Positions 7,595 to 13,206 of a DNA stretch of 19,316 bases are shown in pieces. The stretch spans positions 1-19,316 of the forward strand of contig JAGWNV010000011.1 in NCBI GenBank assembly GCA_028872975.1. Direction: 5' to 3'. Made by a program: the position numbers and the translations under genes. The stretch is from Acidobacteriota bacterium (GTDB taxonomy: Bacteria; Actinomycetota; Acidimicrobiia; Acidimicrobiales; UBA8190). Under the pieces are notes generated by a model. That model was not told where the DNA came from. It searched no databases and saw only the letters and a list, made by a program, of their open reading frames with translations. The number at the start of each line of letters is the position of its first letter. Position 1 is the first letter of the stretch.

Positions 7595-8559
7595 TGGTGC
7601 GCCGGCGCCAACCGACCCGCTGGGCCTTCGGCCTCGTCGCCATCGTCGTCGCCGGGACGCTGCTCGCCACCAGCGGCGCTCTAGGTAGCGCCCGGCCGCG
7701 GGCGCAACCGCCGGCGCATTCCACCTCGTCGACCACCGGGCCCACGAGCACCACGGCGCCCACCACCTCGACGACGGCGGCCTCCACCACGACCACGACC
7801 ACCGGCACCACCACGACCTCGCTGCCGAGGCGCTCCCCGGTGGCGCCGGCGCCGACGACCACGACGCTCCCGGCCTTCACCATCCTGGGCGCCCTTCCCC
7901 CGGGCCGCCCCCTGAGCGGCAAGGTGATCGGCATCGATCCGGGCCACAACGGCCTCAACTACACCGACCCCAGCTTCCTCGACCAGCAGATCTGGAACGG
8001 TCGCGAGTACGAGAACTGCGACACGACGGGGACCGAGACGGCCGGGGGGTACACCGAGGCGCAGTTCAACTGGAACGTCGCCACCGACCTGGCCGCCGAC
8101 CTCGAGAGCGAAGGGGCCGGCGTCGTCCTCACCAGGTCGACCAACAGCGGCATCGGGCCCTGTGTCGACCAGCGGGCCCAGATCCTCGACGCCGCGCAGT
8201 CTTCGGTCGCCATCGACATCCACGCCGACGGCGGCCCCACGAGCGGCCGCGGCTTCGCCATCCTGCTCCCCGTCGCCGACGGCGTGAACGACGGGGTCGT
8301 CGGATCGTCCCAGGCGTTCGGCGTCGACGTACGGTCGAGCTTCTCCGCCACCGGCATGCCCGTCAGCACCTACGACGGGACCGCCGGGTTCTCCTACCGG
8401 GCCGACCTCGCCGGGCTCAATCTCACCACGGTGCCCAAGGTGCTGATCGAGTGCGGGAACATGCAGAACGCCACCGACGCCGCCATGCTCTCGTCCACGG
8501 CCTTCCAGCAGGACGCGGCGGTGGCCCTGGCCGACGCCATCACGTCCTTCCTGTCCTGA
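7594..8559 (+). CDS. Secreted zinc N-acetylmuramoyl-L-alanine amidase (Amidase_3, Ami1/Rv3717-like)
   Basis: This 321-residue exported enzyme would cleave the bond between N-acetylmuramic acid and L-alanine in peptidoglycan. An N-terminal signal or anchor (residues 10-30) is followed by a Thr/Ser/Pro-rich wall-spanning linker (about 42-93). The Amidase_3 domain starts at GKVIGIDPGHNG. Zinc ligands are H118, E155 (GGYTEAQFNWNV) and H210 (VAIDIHADGG); the catalytic Glu is E286 (VLIECGNMQNATDAAML). The blocks NCDTTGT and GPCVDQRA place Cys142 and Cys190 as in mycobacterial Rv3717, where I recall such residues forming a disulfide. Two GTG codons are possible, 7594 and 7597. I chose 7594 because it overlaps the upstream TAG by one base and is nearer to a GAAGG at 7577-7581. 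No cell-wall-binding repeat is attached. Confidence 0.93.
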   Translation: MVRRRQPTRWAFGLVAIVVAGTLLATSGALGSARPRAQPPAHSTSSTTGPTSTTAPTTSTTAASTTTTTTGTTTTSLPRRSPVAPAPTTTTLPAFTILGALPPGRPLSGKVIGIDPGHNGLNYTDPSFLDQQIWNGREYENCDTTGTETAGGYTEAQFNWNVATDLAADLESEGAGVVLTRSTNSGIGPCVDQRAQILDAAQSSVAIDIHADGGPTSGRGFAILLPVADGVNDGVVGSSQAFGVDVRSSFSATGMPVSTYDGTAGFSYRADLAGLNLTTVPKVLIECGNMQNATDAAMLSSTAFQQDAAVALADAITSFLS

Positions 8560-8572
8560 GCAGCCCGAATTC

Positions 8573-8602
8573 CCCACCCGGCATCGGTCTGCCGGCGGTG
8601 GG
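8573..8602. terminator. Bulged hairpin between convergent genes, probable bidirectional terminator
   Basis: CCCACC (8573-8578) pairs with GGTGGG (8597-8602), and CGGCA (8579-8583) pairs with TGCCG (8590-8594). This gives an 11-bp stem with a two-base bulge and a six-base loop. It lies between the amidase stop (8559) and the stop of the minus-strand methyltransferase gene (8615). There is no T-run on either side, which is common in high-GC actinomycetes. Confidence 0.5.
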
Positions 8603-8614
8603 CGGCGCCCGTCC

Positions 8615-9163
8615 TCAGAGGAGGAAGGGGACGAGCATCTTCGTCGACCGCTTGTAGGCGGGATACGTGTCGGGGAAGCGCTCGGTCATGTACTGCTCCT
8701 CCTTCACGGCGCTGAACACGAAGTACCCCCCGACCAGGCCCACGATGATCAGCCAGTACCAGTCGACGGCCAGCGCCGTGCCCACCATGGCCAGGATGAT
8801 CCCCGAGTAGATGGGGTGGCGGATCCGCCGGTAGGGCCCGGCGGTGACGAGCTCGGGGTCCAGCTTCTCGGCCATGGGCTCCCCCCAGTTCCGCCCGAGC
8901 TGCCGCCTGGCCCAGACGGCGACGGCCAGACCGCCGAGGAAGACCACGAGGCCCACCCCCTCGAGCCAGGGATCGTCGGTGATCGTCTGGCCTCTGAACA
9001 CCTTGGCCCGGACGAGGAGGACGACGACGAGCACCATGGCCACCCGGGCGCCGGCGAACCGGCCCCACCGGTGGCGTGCCGCCTTCACCCCGGCGGCGGA
9101 GGCGAGCCAGTAGATCCAGAAGGCCACCCAGGTGACGGCGACGATCGTGGCCACGGCGTGCAT
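8615..9163 (-). CDS. Isoprenylcysteine carboxyl methyltransferase/phospholipid methyltransferase-family membrane protein
   Basis: This 182-residue integral membrane protein has four to five membrane segments (about 3-23, 40-52, 68-84, 120-140 and an adjoining segment near 140-152). The family signature lies in the second half: VTAGPYRRIRHPIYSGI (107-122), then E155-E156 and ERFPDTYPAYKRSTKMLVPF (161-180). Known members use SAM to methylate prenylated Cys carboxylates or phospholipid amines; bacterial members have many unassigned substrates. The ATG at 9163 was chosen because the open frame upstream runs into the neighbouring gene without similarity. It lies 13 bases after the stop of the membrane kinase-like gene and is probably co-transcribed with it. 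Confidence 0.82.
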   Translation of the reverse strand: MHAVATIVAVTWVAFWIYWLASAAGVKAARHRWGRFAGARVAMVLVVVLLVRAKVFRGQTITDDPWLEGVGLVVFLGGLAVAVWARRQLGRNWGEPMAEKLDPELVTAGPYRRIRHPIYSGIILAMVGTALAVDWYWLIIVGLVGGYFVFSAVKEEQYMTERFPDTYPAYKRSTKMLVPFLL

Positions 9164-9176
9164 CGTGGCCTGGAGC

Positions 9177-10100
9177 CTATTGACCTCCGGGGCCGACAGC
9201 GGCCAGCCCGCCGCCGTCGAGAGGCACCCCGCCACCGATCGCCGTCCCACCGTCCCGTCGCTCGAAGGCACCGTTTCGGAGGAGGAGAAGGGCTTCGTCG
9301 AGCTCGGCCACCGCACCGACGATGAGGTCGTGGGTCCTCCTGTCGGTGTCGAACTGGGCCGCCTTTGCCAACGTGAGGGTGGTGGCGAAGACGCGATGGC
9401 CGAGGCGCTCCTGGAGGTTGAGGGCGATCCGCAGGCGCTCCTCGGTCCACTCGGCCTCCCTGAGCTGGTCACGCAGCCTGGTGGCCTTGGCGTACGAGTC
9501 CCGCACCCGGTCCCGAACGCCGTGGATGGCGGTGGACACGGCCGCTCCGAGGAGGCCCCAGAGGACCAACCGCCGAACGAGGGTGGCGTCGAGCGCATGC
9601 TGCGCAACAGAGGCGTAGAGCTCGACGAGCACGATGGCGCCGACGACGACTGCCGCCTGCCACCGGTCGTGGAAGAGCGCCGTCCACACCAGGGGTATGA
9701 GCACGACGACGCCGATTCCCGAGTTCGGTCCCGCCGCCAAGGTCAGCATGAGGGCCGAGGCGCAGTAGACGAGTGGGACCACCACCGTGGCGCGGGTGGA
9801 GAGGCGTGCCCACGGGACGAGCCCGATGGCGGCGCCGGCCGCCACGAGCAAGGAAAGGCTTGCCGCAGCGGCGGGACCCGAGGAATAGCCCGGTGGCAGG
9901 AGCAGGCTCGCTTGGGCGAGGACGGCGGCCAGGGCGAAGGGCGCCAGCTTGGGCAGGGAGCCCTTCCCGCGAAACGGCGAGCTCCGCACCACCCCGAGCA
10001 CGGCGAATTCGGCGTGGAGGTCGCCGCTCCTCCCGGCCCGGTCGAGCGCTTCCTCGCCGACGGCGTGCCGGCGCCGCCGGCTTCTCAGCGCCCCGACCAT
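9177..10100 (-). CDS. Membrane protein with degenerate histidine-kinase dimerisation helix
   Basis: This 307-residue protein has an N-terminal tail of about 50 residues and five or six membrane segments (about 52-68, 76-97, 104-122, 127-142, 148-165 and 175-192). A cytoplasmic helix follows. It contains ERLRIALNLQERLGHRVFAT (221-240) and, further on, AELDEALLLLRNGAF (265-279). These two stretches match the spacing and pattern of the HisKA_3 dimerisation domain of DevS/NarX-type kinases, whose core is RIARxLHDxxxQxLFA and a later LDxxIxxIR. The phospho-accepting His is replaced by Gln (Q230), and the protein ends about 30 residues later with no ATPase domain, so it is not a kinase in itself. 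The ATG at 10100 follows a G-rich run that may serve as a ribosome site. A CATAAT at 10138-10143 (minus strand) is a candidate -10. Confidence 0.7.
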   Translation of the reverse strand: MVGALRSRRRRHAVGEEALDRAGRSGDLHAEFAVLGVVRSSPFRGKGSLPKLAPFALAAVLAQASLLLPPGYSSGPAAAASLSLLVAAGAAIGLVPWARLSTRATVVVPLVYCASALMLTLAAGPNSGIGVVVLIPLVWTALFHDRWQAAVVVGAIVLVELYASVAQHALDATLVRRLVLWGLLGAAVSTAIHGVRDRVRDSYAKATRLRDQLREAEWTEERLRIALNLQERLGHRVFATTLTLAKAAQFDTDRRTHDLIVGAVAELDEALLLLRNGAFERRDGGTAIGGGVPLDGGGLAAVGPGGQ

Positions 10101-10137
10101 CGGCCCCCCCGGGCATCACGCAGCGACACCGTCGTCC

Positions 10138-10143
10138 ATTATG
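10138..10143 (-). promoter_or_regulatory. Candidate -10 element for the membrane kinase-like gene
   Basis: The minus strand reads CATAAT here, one change from TATAAT, about 38 bases before the ATG at 10100. AT-rich hexamers are rare in this GC-rich window. No good -35 is visible at 16-18 bases upstream, so the call is tentative. Confidence 0.3.
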
Positions 10144-10244
10144 GAGCCGAGCCGCCCCGACCGGACGTCGCCACGACCGTCGGACCCGGGGCTGCGAGCT
10201 CGCCGGCCGGCTATTGGTTACCGGCGCAAGCGTTCCACTGGGCA

Positions 10245-10273
10245 AGGACCATCGCCCAAGGGACTTTGGCCCC
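10245..10273. promoter_or_regulatory. DevR/DosR-like operator, one strong box and one weak upstream box
   Basis: Bases 10260-10273 read GGGACTTTGGCCCC. The DosR/DevR core consensus as I know it is GGGACTTTNGTCCC, so this site has a single clear mismatch besides the free position. A weaker copy, AGGACCATCGCCCA, lies at 10245-10258, centred 15 bases upstream. The strong box ends 35 bases before the ATG at 10309, just upstream of where a -35 element would lie for the -10-like TAGCGT at 10297. It could control the 76-residue gene on the plus strand, the membrane kinase-like gene on the other strand, or both. No DevR-type regulator is encoded in the window. Confidence 0.5.
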
Positions 10274-10296
10274 TGTCGACGGGGGGAAGTGCTCCG

Positions 10297-10302
10297 TAGC
10301 GT
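10297..10302 (+). promoter_or_regulatory. Candidate leaderless -10 element (TAGCGT)
   Basis: TAGCGT fits the actinobacterial TANNNT -10 pattern and lies exactly 7-12 bases before the ATG at 10309. That is the position expected if transcription starts at the A of the start codon. The same spacing is seen before the genes starting at 12201 and 13207. Confidence 0.4.
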
Positions 10303-10308
10303 CTCGGC

Positions 10309-10539
10309 ATGGCCGGAGAGACCTCGACGGAGAAAGCGCCCATCGACGCCCCAGCCGACCGCCACGAGTACGGGCGGACCGTCACGCGCTCGGTGGCCCG
10401 CCAGCTGCGCCGCGCCGCTCGCCAGCTCTCGGTCCTGGCCGACTTCTCCGCCCATCCGGCCGACGATCAGTACGCCGTGCTCTCGGCGCTCCAATCGGTG
10501 AACAGGGCCCTCGTGGAACTGGAGCTGGCGCACCCCTGA
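10309..10539 (+). CDS. Small hypothetical helical protein (76 residues)
   Basis: I do not recognise the family. The protein is mostly charged and helical: an Arg-rich amphipathic stretch, RSVARQLRRAARQLSVLADF (27-46), is followed by a second helix, DDQYAVLSALQSVNRALVEL (52-71). There is no Cys, membrane segment or signal peptide. Base composition and codon use match the neighbours. The ATG at 10309 has a TANNNT -10 at leaderless spacing and a DevR-like box 35 bases upstream, which is the best argument that it is a real, regulated gene. It is convergent with the small minus-strand gene ending at 10610. Confidence 0.62.
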   Translation: MAGETSTEKAPIDAPADRHEYGRTVTRSVARQLRRAARQLSVLADFSAHPADDQYAVLSALQSVNRALVELELAHP

Positions 10540-10562
10540 GGCCGGCGACGGAGGCCGGGGCC

Positions 10563-10597
10563 GGCCGGCCAGGGATCACCGTCCCGACCAGCCGGCC
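10563..10597. terminator. Imperfect hairpin between convergent small genes, probable bidirectional terminator
   Basis: GGCCGGC (10563-10569) pairs with GCCGGCC (10591-10597). Inside it GGGA (10572-10575) pairs with TCCC (10582-10585) around a six-base loop. The stem sits in the 70-base gap between the stops at 10539 and 10610. There is no T-run. Confidence 0.45.
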
Positions 10598-10609
10598 GCG
10601 ACCGGTGAC

Positions 10610-10924
10610 TCAGAAGAGCGAGGTCCCCTCGACGATGTCCTGCATCCCGTCCTGGATGTGCATCGAGGGGATGACCCGGACCCGGTTCCATTGCGGGAGC
10701 CGAGCTTGCACCAGGAAGGCGTCGACCGCCTCGGCCCTCTCGCTCTGGACGATGACCACGGTGGTGTGCTCACGGTTGACGAACGGTCCGGCCACGATCT
10801 CGACCCCGTTCTGCTCGGCGATCTTCGAGATCTGGGGAGCCATCTCGAGCAGCAGCGCCTTCGTCTTGGCGTTGCTCGTGGGACACACCTCGGCGGGTGC
10901 TCGCCGATGCGCACGGCCTGTCAA
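10610..10924 (-). CDS. Small conserved-looking alpha/beta protein, 5' end uncertain
   Basis: The intact frame, opened by a TTG at 10924, encodes 104 residues. The body has alternating helix and strand: CPTSNAKTKALLLEMAPQIS, a strand-like VEIVAGPFVN, HTTVVIVQSE, a helix AEAVDAFLVQARLPQW, and RVRVIPSMHIQDGM. The pattern suggests a dimeric ferredoxin-like alpha/beta-barrel protein, of the kind that begins with a His and a Glu-x-Cys-Pro turn. I cannot name a function. The start is doubtful: a GTG at 10888 would give 93 residues. A GTG at 10914 in the next frame would give the better-looking N-terminus VRIGEHP if one base were restored near 10895. No ribosome-binding site is clear at any of these. 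Confidence 0.6.
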   Translation of the reverse strand: MTGRAHRRAPAEVCPTSNAKTKALLLEMAPQISKIAEQNGVEIVAGPFVNREHTTVVIVQSERAEAVDAFLVQARLPQWNRVRVIPSMHIQDGMQDIVEGTSLF

Positions 10925-11026
10925 TGGTGGGATGCCCGTGCGATCCCGGGCGATTCGTTTGCCTGCGCAAGACGAGCGTCGGAGGCCCGCCCGCCGTCGT
11001 GCCGTCGTGCCTCCTCGGCGTGGCCG
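10925..11026. other. Intergenic stretch without recognised element
   Basis: These 102 bases lie between the small alpha/beta gene and the stop of the PadR-linked membrane protein. GGAGGC (10981-10986) and GCCTCC (11009-11014) could pair across a long loop that holds a tandem CCGTCGTG repeat (10994-11009). I see no convincing promoter or terminator. Confidence 0.25.
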
Positions 11027-11887
11027 TCAGGCGGGGCGCAGGCGGGCCGTCGCCGCCGATGCTGCCCACCCGATGATCGCCGCCGCCAGGGGCAGGACGA
11101 GGAGGCTGGCCATGCCGACGACGGCAAGTGCCTCGCTCACCCCCGAGGAGACCGACGCGCCCGGATCCCGGGGCCCGCCGTGCAGCACGAGCACGGCGAC
11201 GGTGGACAGGAGGAACGTGCCGAGCCCTCCCACCACCCCCGCCAGGCGGGCGGCCCGCCTCCCGACGACAGAGCTCCGGCTCCGCATCGTGCTGTAGACA
11301 CCCACCACGCTGGGCACGAGCAACATGGCGAGGAACCTCGGCATCGTCGTGGGACCGAGGAGCCGCCCGAAGGTGAACCCCGACAGCGCCGTCCACACCG
11401 CCAGGTCGAAGAGCCCACCCACCAGTCCGGGCCCGGCGACACCGGGCTGACGCAACCAGACGCTCACGGCCAGCACGAGCCCGGCCAAGAGCGCCACCAG
11501 GAGGCCGAGCATGACCCAGTTGAAGGGCGCCGTGCCCAGGCCGAACCGGACGAAGGACGCCTCGAACACCGCCAGGCCTCCGAGGGCCACCACGGCGAGT
11601 CCCACCATGGGGCCGACGGCCCAGCGCCGCTGTGGGAGCAGCGCCACGGCCCCGAGGCAGCCGAGGACGAACCGGCGACGCTCGGCTCGACCCTCGATCC
11701 GGTCGAGCTCGCCGAGCATGGCGAGACCCCAGTCGGCCCGATCGGCAGGCACGAGCCCGGTGGCCCACCGGAGCATGCGGAGCGGCCGGTCGCCGGGTGC
11801 TCCGGCGGGCCCCGGAGCGACCCGTTGGCGGCGCAGGAGCACTCCGAGTGCCCCGCCCAACAGCAGGAGCAGGATGACGAGGGGCAC
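11027..11887 (-). CDS. PadR-linked integral membrane protein
   Basis: This 286-residue membrane protein starts with a hydrophobic segment (1-18). A cytoplasmic stretch follows that contains ADRADWGLAMLGELDRIEGR (48-67) and the helix RRFVLGCLGA. This block is typical of actinobacterial membrane proteins encoded next to PadR regulators. Five or six more membrane segments lie at about 93-111, 121-144, 154-172, 185-200, 215-236 and 256-278. There is no ATPase motif, and transport or catalytic activity cannot be assigned. The GTG at 11887 was chosen because it overlaps the PadR stop by one base (TAGTG) and starts right at the first membrane segment. It is translated with, and presumably regulated by, the PadR gene. 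Confidence 0.75.
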   Translation of the reverse strand: MPLVILLLLLGGALGVLLRRQRVAPGPAGAPGDRPLRMLRWATGLVPADRADWGLAMLGELDRIEGRAERRRFVLGCLGAVALLPQRRWAVGPMVGLAVVALGGLAVFEASFVRFGLGTAPFNWVMLGLLVALLAGLVLAVSVWLRQPGVAGPGLVGGLFDLAVWTALSGFTFGRLLGPTTMPRFLAMLLVPSVVGVYSTMRSRSSVVGRRAARLAGVVGGLGTFLLSTVAVLVLHGGPRDPGASVSSGVSEALAVVGMASLLVLPLAAAIIGWAASAATARLRPA

Positions 11888-12201
11888 TATGCGTTGCGCA
11901 ATCCGACGGGCGCGGCCGGCGACATGCGCACGACCCCGGCGTCGTCGATCGCAGCTGCGTACCTCCGCCCGCTCGCGGTGAGCCGGTAGAGGTGGCGAGG
12001 TGGCCGCCCCGCCGGCCCCTGCTCCCACGACGTCTCGAGCAGTCCCCGGTCGGCCAGTCGCACCAGGAGCGGGTACAGCGAGCCCGACTTGAGACGCACC
12101 TCGGCGGTCAGCTCGTAGCCGTAGCGCCACCGGCTGGGCTCGGCGGCCAGCGCGGAGAGGACCCTGATCGTCTGCGCAGAGGGCGCACGCTCACGGGCCA
12201 T
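11887..12201 (-). CDS. PadR-family transcriptional regulator
   Basis: This 104-residue winged-helix repressor matches the PadR N-terminal domain: an initial helix (TIRVLSALAAE), RYGYELTAEVRLKSGSLYPL (26-45) as the recognition region, LVRLADRGLLETSWE, and the wing RPPRHLYRLTASGRRYAAA. The short C-terminus would provide the dimerisation helix, as in small PadR-s1 proteins. Known members sense phenolics, drugs or envelope stress and usually repress their own operon. The ATG at 12201 has no ribosome-binding site but is preceded at leaderless spacing by a TAGAGT -10 embedded in a palindrome, so autorepression is likely. The stop overlaps the GTG of the membrane protein gene. Confidence 0.88.
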   Translation of the reverse strand: MARERAPSAQTIRVLSALAAEPSRWRYGYELTAEVRLKSGSLYPLLVRLADRGLLETSWEQGPAGRPPRHLYRLTASGRRYAAAIDDAGVVRMSPAAPVGLRNA

Positions 12202-12207
12202 CCAATA

Positions 12208-12224
12208 ACTCTACACATGTAGAG
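12208..12224 (-). promoter_or_regulatory. PadR operator overlapping a leaderless -10 element
   Basis: Plus-strand bases 12209-12224 form a perfect inverted repeat, CTCTACA-CA-TGTAGAG, with seven-base arms. Read on the minus strand, the right arm contains TAGAGT (12213 to 12208), which lies exactly 7-12 bases before the ATG at 12201. TTGCGA (12237 to 12232) is a possible -35 with an 18-base spacer. A dimer bound to the palindrome would cover the -10, which fits autorepression by the PadR protein. Confidence 0.7.
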
Positions 12225-12294
12225 ATTCGCGTCGCAAGCGGGCCCGGCCGGGCGCGCCGAAGCGTCGGTCCGCGGACCCGCTCGAAGACGTCGG

Positions 12295-12612
12295 CTAGTT
12301 GTGGTTCCAGCCGTTGCGGTCGACCCAGGCGATGAGCGACAGGCGCATGGACTCGTAGGCGGCCTTGAAGGCGGACGCGTCGGTGGTGACGAGTGCGTCC
12401 AGCATCGCCTTGGTGCTGTCGGCCAGGGGCCGGGTCTGCTCGACCTGGTGGCCGGCGGCGACGAGGTCCAGGAAGCCGGCGTACGCCTGCACCAGATCGG
12501 TGGCCACGTCCTCCCGGTGGGAAGCGGGGTCGGCATCGGTCCCTATGGTGCGCACCACCGCCGTGCCGTATCTCCTCGACCTGTCGACGAGGGCTTCGAG
12601 CGGATCTCTCAT
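12295..12612 (-). CDS. Hypothetical helical protein (105 residues)
   Basis: I do not recognise this protein. It looks soluble and all-helical: an N-terminal MRDPLEALVDRSRRYGTAVV, a middle VATDLVQAYAGFLDLVAAGH, a helix TKAMLDALVTTDASAFKAAY and a final LIAWVDRNGWNHN. The ATG at 12612 was preferred to an upstream TTG in the same frame at 12630. A TACTGT lies on the minus strand at 12627-12622, about 10-15 bases upstream, and could be a -10. There is no obvious ribosome-binding site. It lies downstream of the SRPBCC gene on the same strand, with a 66-base gap, and ends 93 bases before the PadR start. Codon use is like the surroundings. Confidence 0.6.
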   Translation of the reverse strand: MRDPLEALVDRSRRYGTAVVRTIGTDADPASHREDVATDLVQAYAGFLDLVAAGHQVEQTRPLADSTKAMLDALVTTDASAFKAAYESMRLSLIAWVDRNGWNHN

Positions 12613-12678
12613 CCGGGTTCGACAGTACAAGCACCGGTGGCCGCCTGCACCGGGGGAGGCGCCAGCGCCGGCCGGGGT

Positions 12679-13164
12679 TCAGGAGGTGGCGAGGCGGGCC
12701 AGGTGGGCGAGCGAGTCGGCCAGGTGGGCGGGAGGGAACGGAGGGAACCCGATGTGCGCCCGGGTGGCCTCCGCCACCGCCGACCAGTCGTAGGAGAGGG
12801 TGACCTCGGTGCGCGACGGGCCGACCGGGTCGAGGTCGTAGCGCCAGACCCACCCGCCGAAACGCAGGCTGCCGTCGCCGGCGTCGTAGCCGGGCTCCCA
12901 TGAGATGGCCCTCGGCGGGTCGAACACCAGCACCCGGTTCACCATCTGGTAGTCCCCGTCCGGGTGGTTCTCGTGGTACATGGCGACGGCGAAGGTCTGC
13001 CCGGCAGCGGTCAACGGCCGGGGGTCGAGGGCGTGGCGGACCCGGCCGGTGCCATCGATGGCGGCGTGGGTGGCGGGGTCGGCGAGCACGGCGAAGACCA
13101 CCTCCGCCGGTGCGGCGACGACGGTGGTGGCGCTGATGCGGTCGTCGGCCATGCGGTGGTGCAT
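12679..13164 (-). CDS. SRPBCC/polyketide-cyclase-like protein (AHSA1/START-type fold)
   Basis: This 161-residue soluble helix-grip protein begins with ISATTVVAAPAEVVFAVLADPATHAAIDGTG (residues 10-40), the usual start of the fold, with a strand followed by two short helices. Beta strands then run through RTEVTLSYDWSAV, and the terminal helix is AHLADSLAHLARLAT. The family binds hydrophobic ligands or acts as a cyclase or chaperone; no substrate can be deduced. Starts at 13164 and 13152 are possible. I chose 13164 because GGAGG lies five bases before it. The gene is divergent from a methyltransferase gene, with only 42 bases between the starts. Confidence 0.83.
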   Translation of the reverse strand: MHHRMADDRISATTVVAAPAEVVFAVLADPATHAAIDGTGRVRHALDPRPLTAAGQTFAVAMYHENHPDGDYQMVNRVLVFDPPRAISWEPGYDAGDGSLRFGGWVWRYDLDPVGPSRTEVTLSYDWSAVAEATRAHIGFPPFPPAHLADSLAHLARLATS

Positions 13165-13206
13165 CGTATCCTCCGCGCCCTCTGCGCCGGCTGGGACAAT
13201 CGCGAC
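13165..13206. promoter_or_regulatory. Short divergent promoter region
   Basis: In 42 bases this gap holds, on the minus strand, a GGAGG ribosome site for the SRPBCC gene (about 13170-13174). On the plus strand it holds GACAAT (13195-13200), 7-12 bases before the GTG at 13207. GACAAT matches four of six positions of TATAAT and suggests a leaderless transcript for the methyltransferase gene. Confidence 0.4.

Noticed and set aside
7731..7865. Dense ACC/ACG repeats that look like a DNA repeat array
   Set aside because: They are in frame and encode the Thr/Ser-rich wall linker of the amidase. The units are irregular and no spacer structure is present, so this is neither a CRISPR array nor a separate repeat element.
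10919..10924. Perfect TTGACA -35 hexamer on the minus strand
   Set aside because: No -10-like hexamer lies 16-19 bases downstream (AGCACC is found), and it would place the start inside the small gene.
9132..11297. A 721-codon plus-strand open frame spanning several genes
   Set aside because: It crosses the methyltransferase and kinase-like genes in antisense and a clear promoter region, and it shows no coherent domain.
12242..12278. Two GC palindromes, GCCCGGCCGGGC and GGTCCGCGGACC, between padR and the next gene
   Set aside because: Short perfect palindromes without loops are frequent at this base composition. They cannot form a long stem and have no T-run, so I do not call a terminator or operator.
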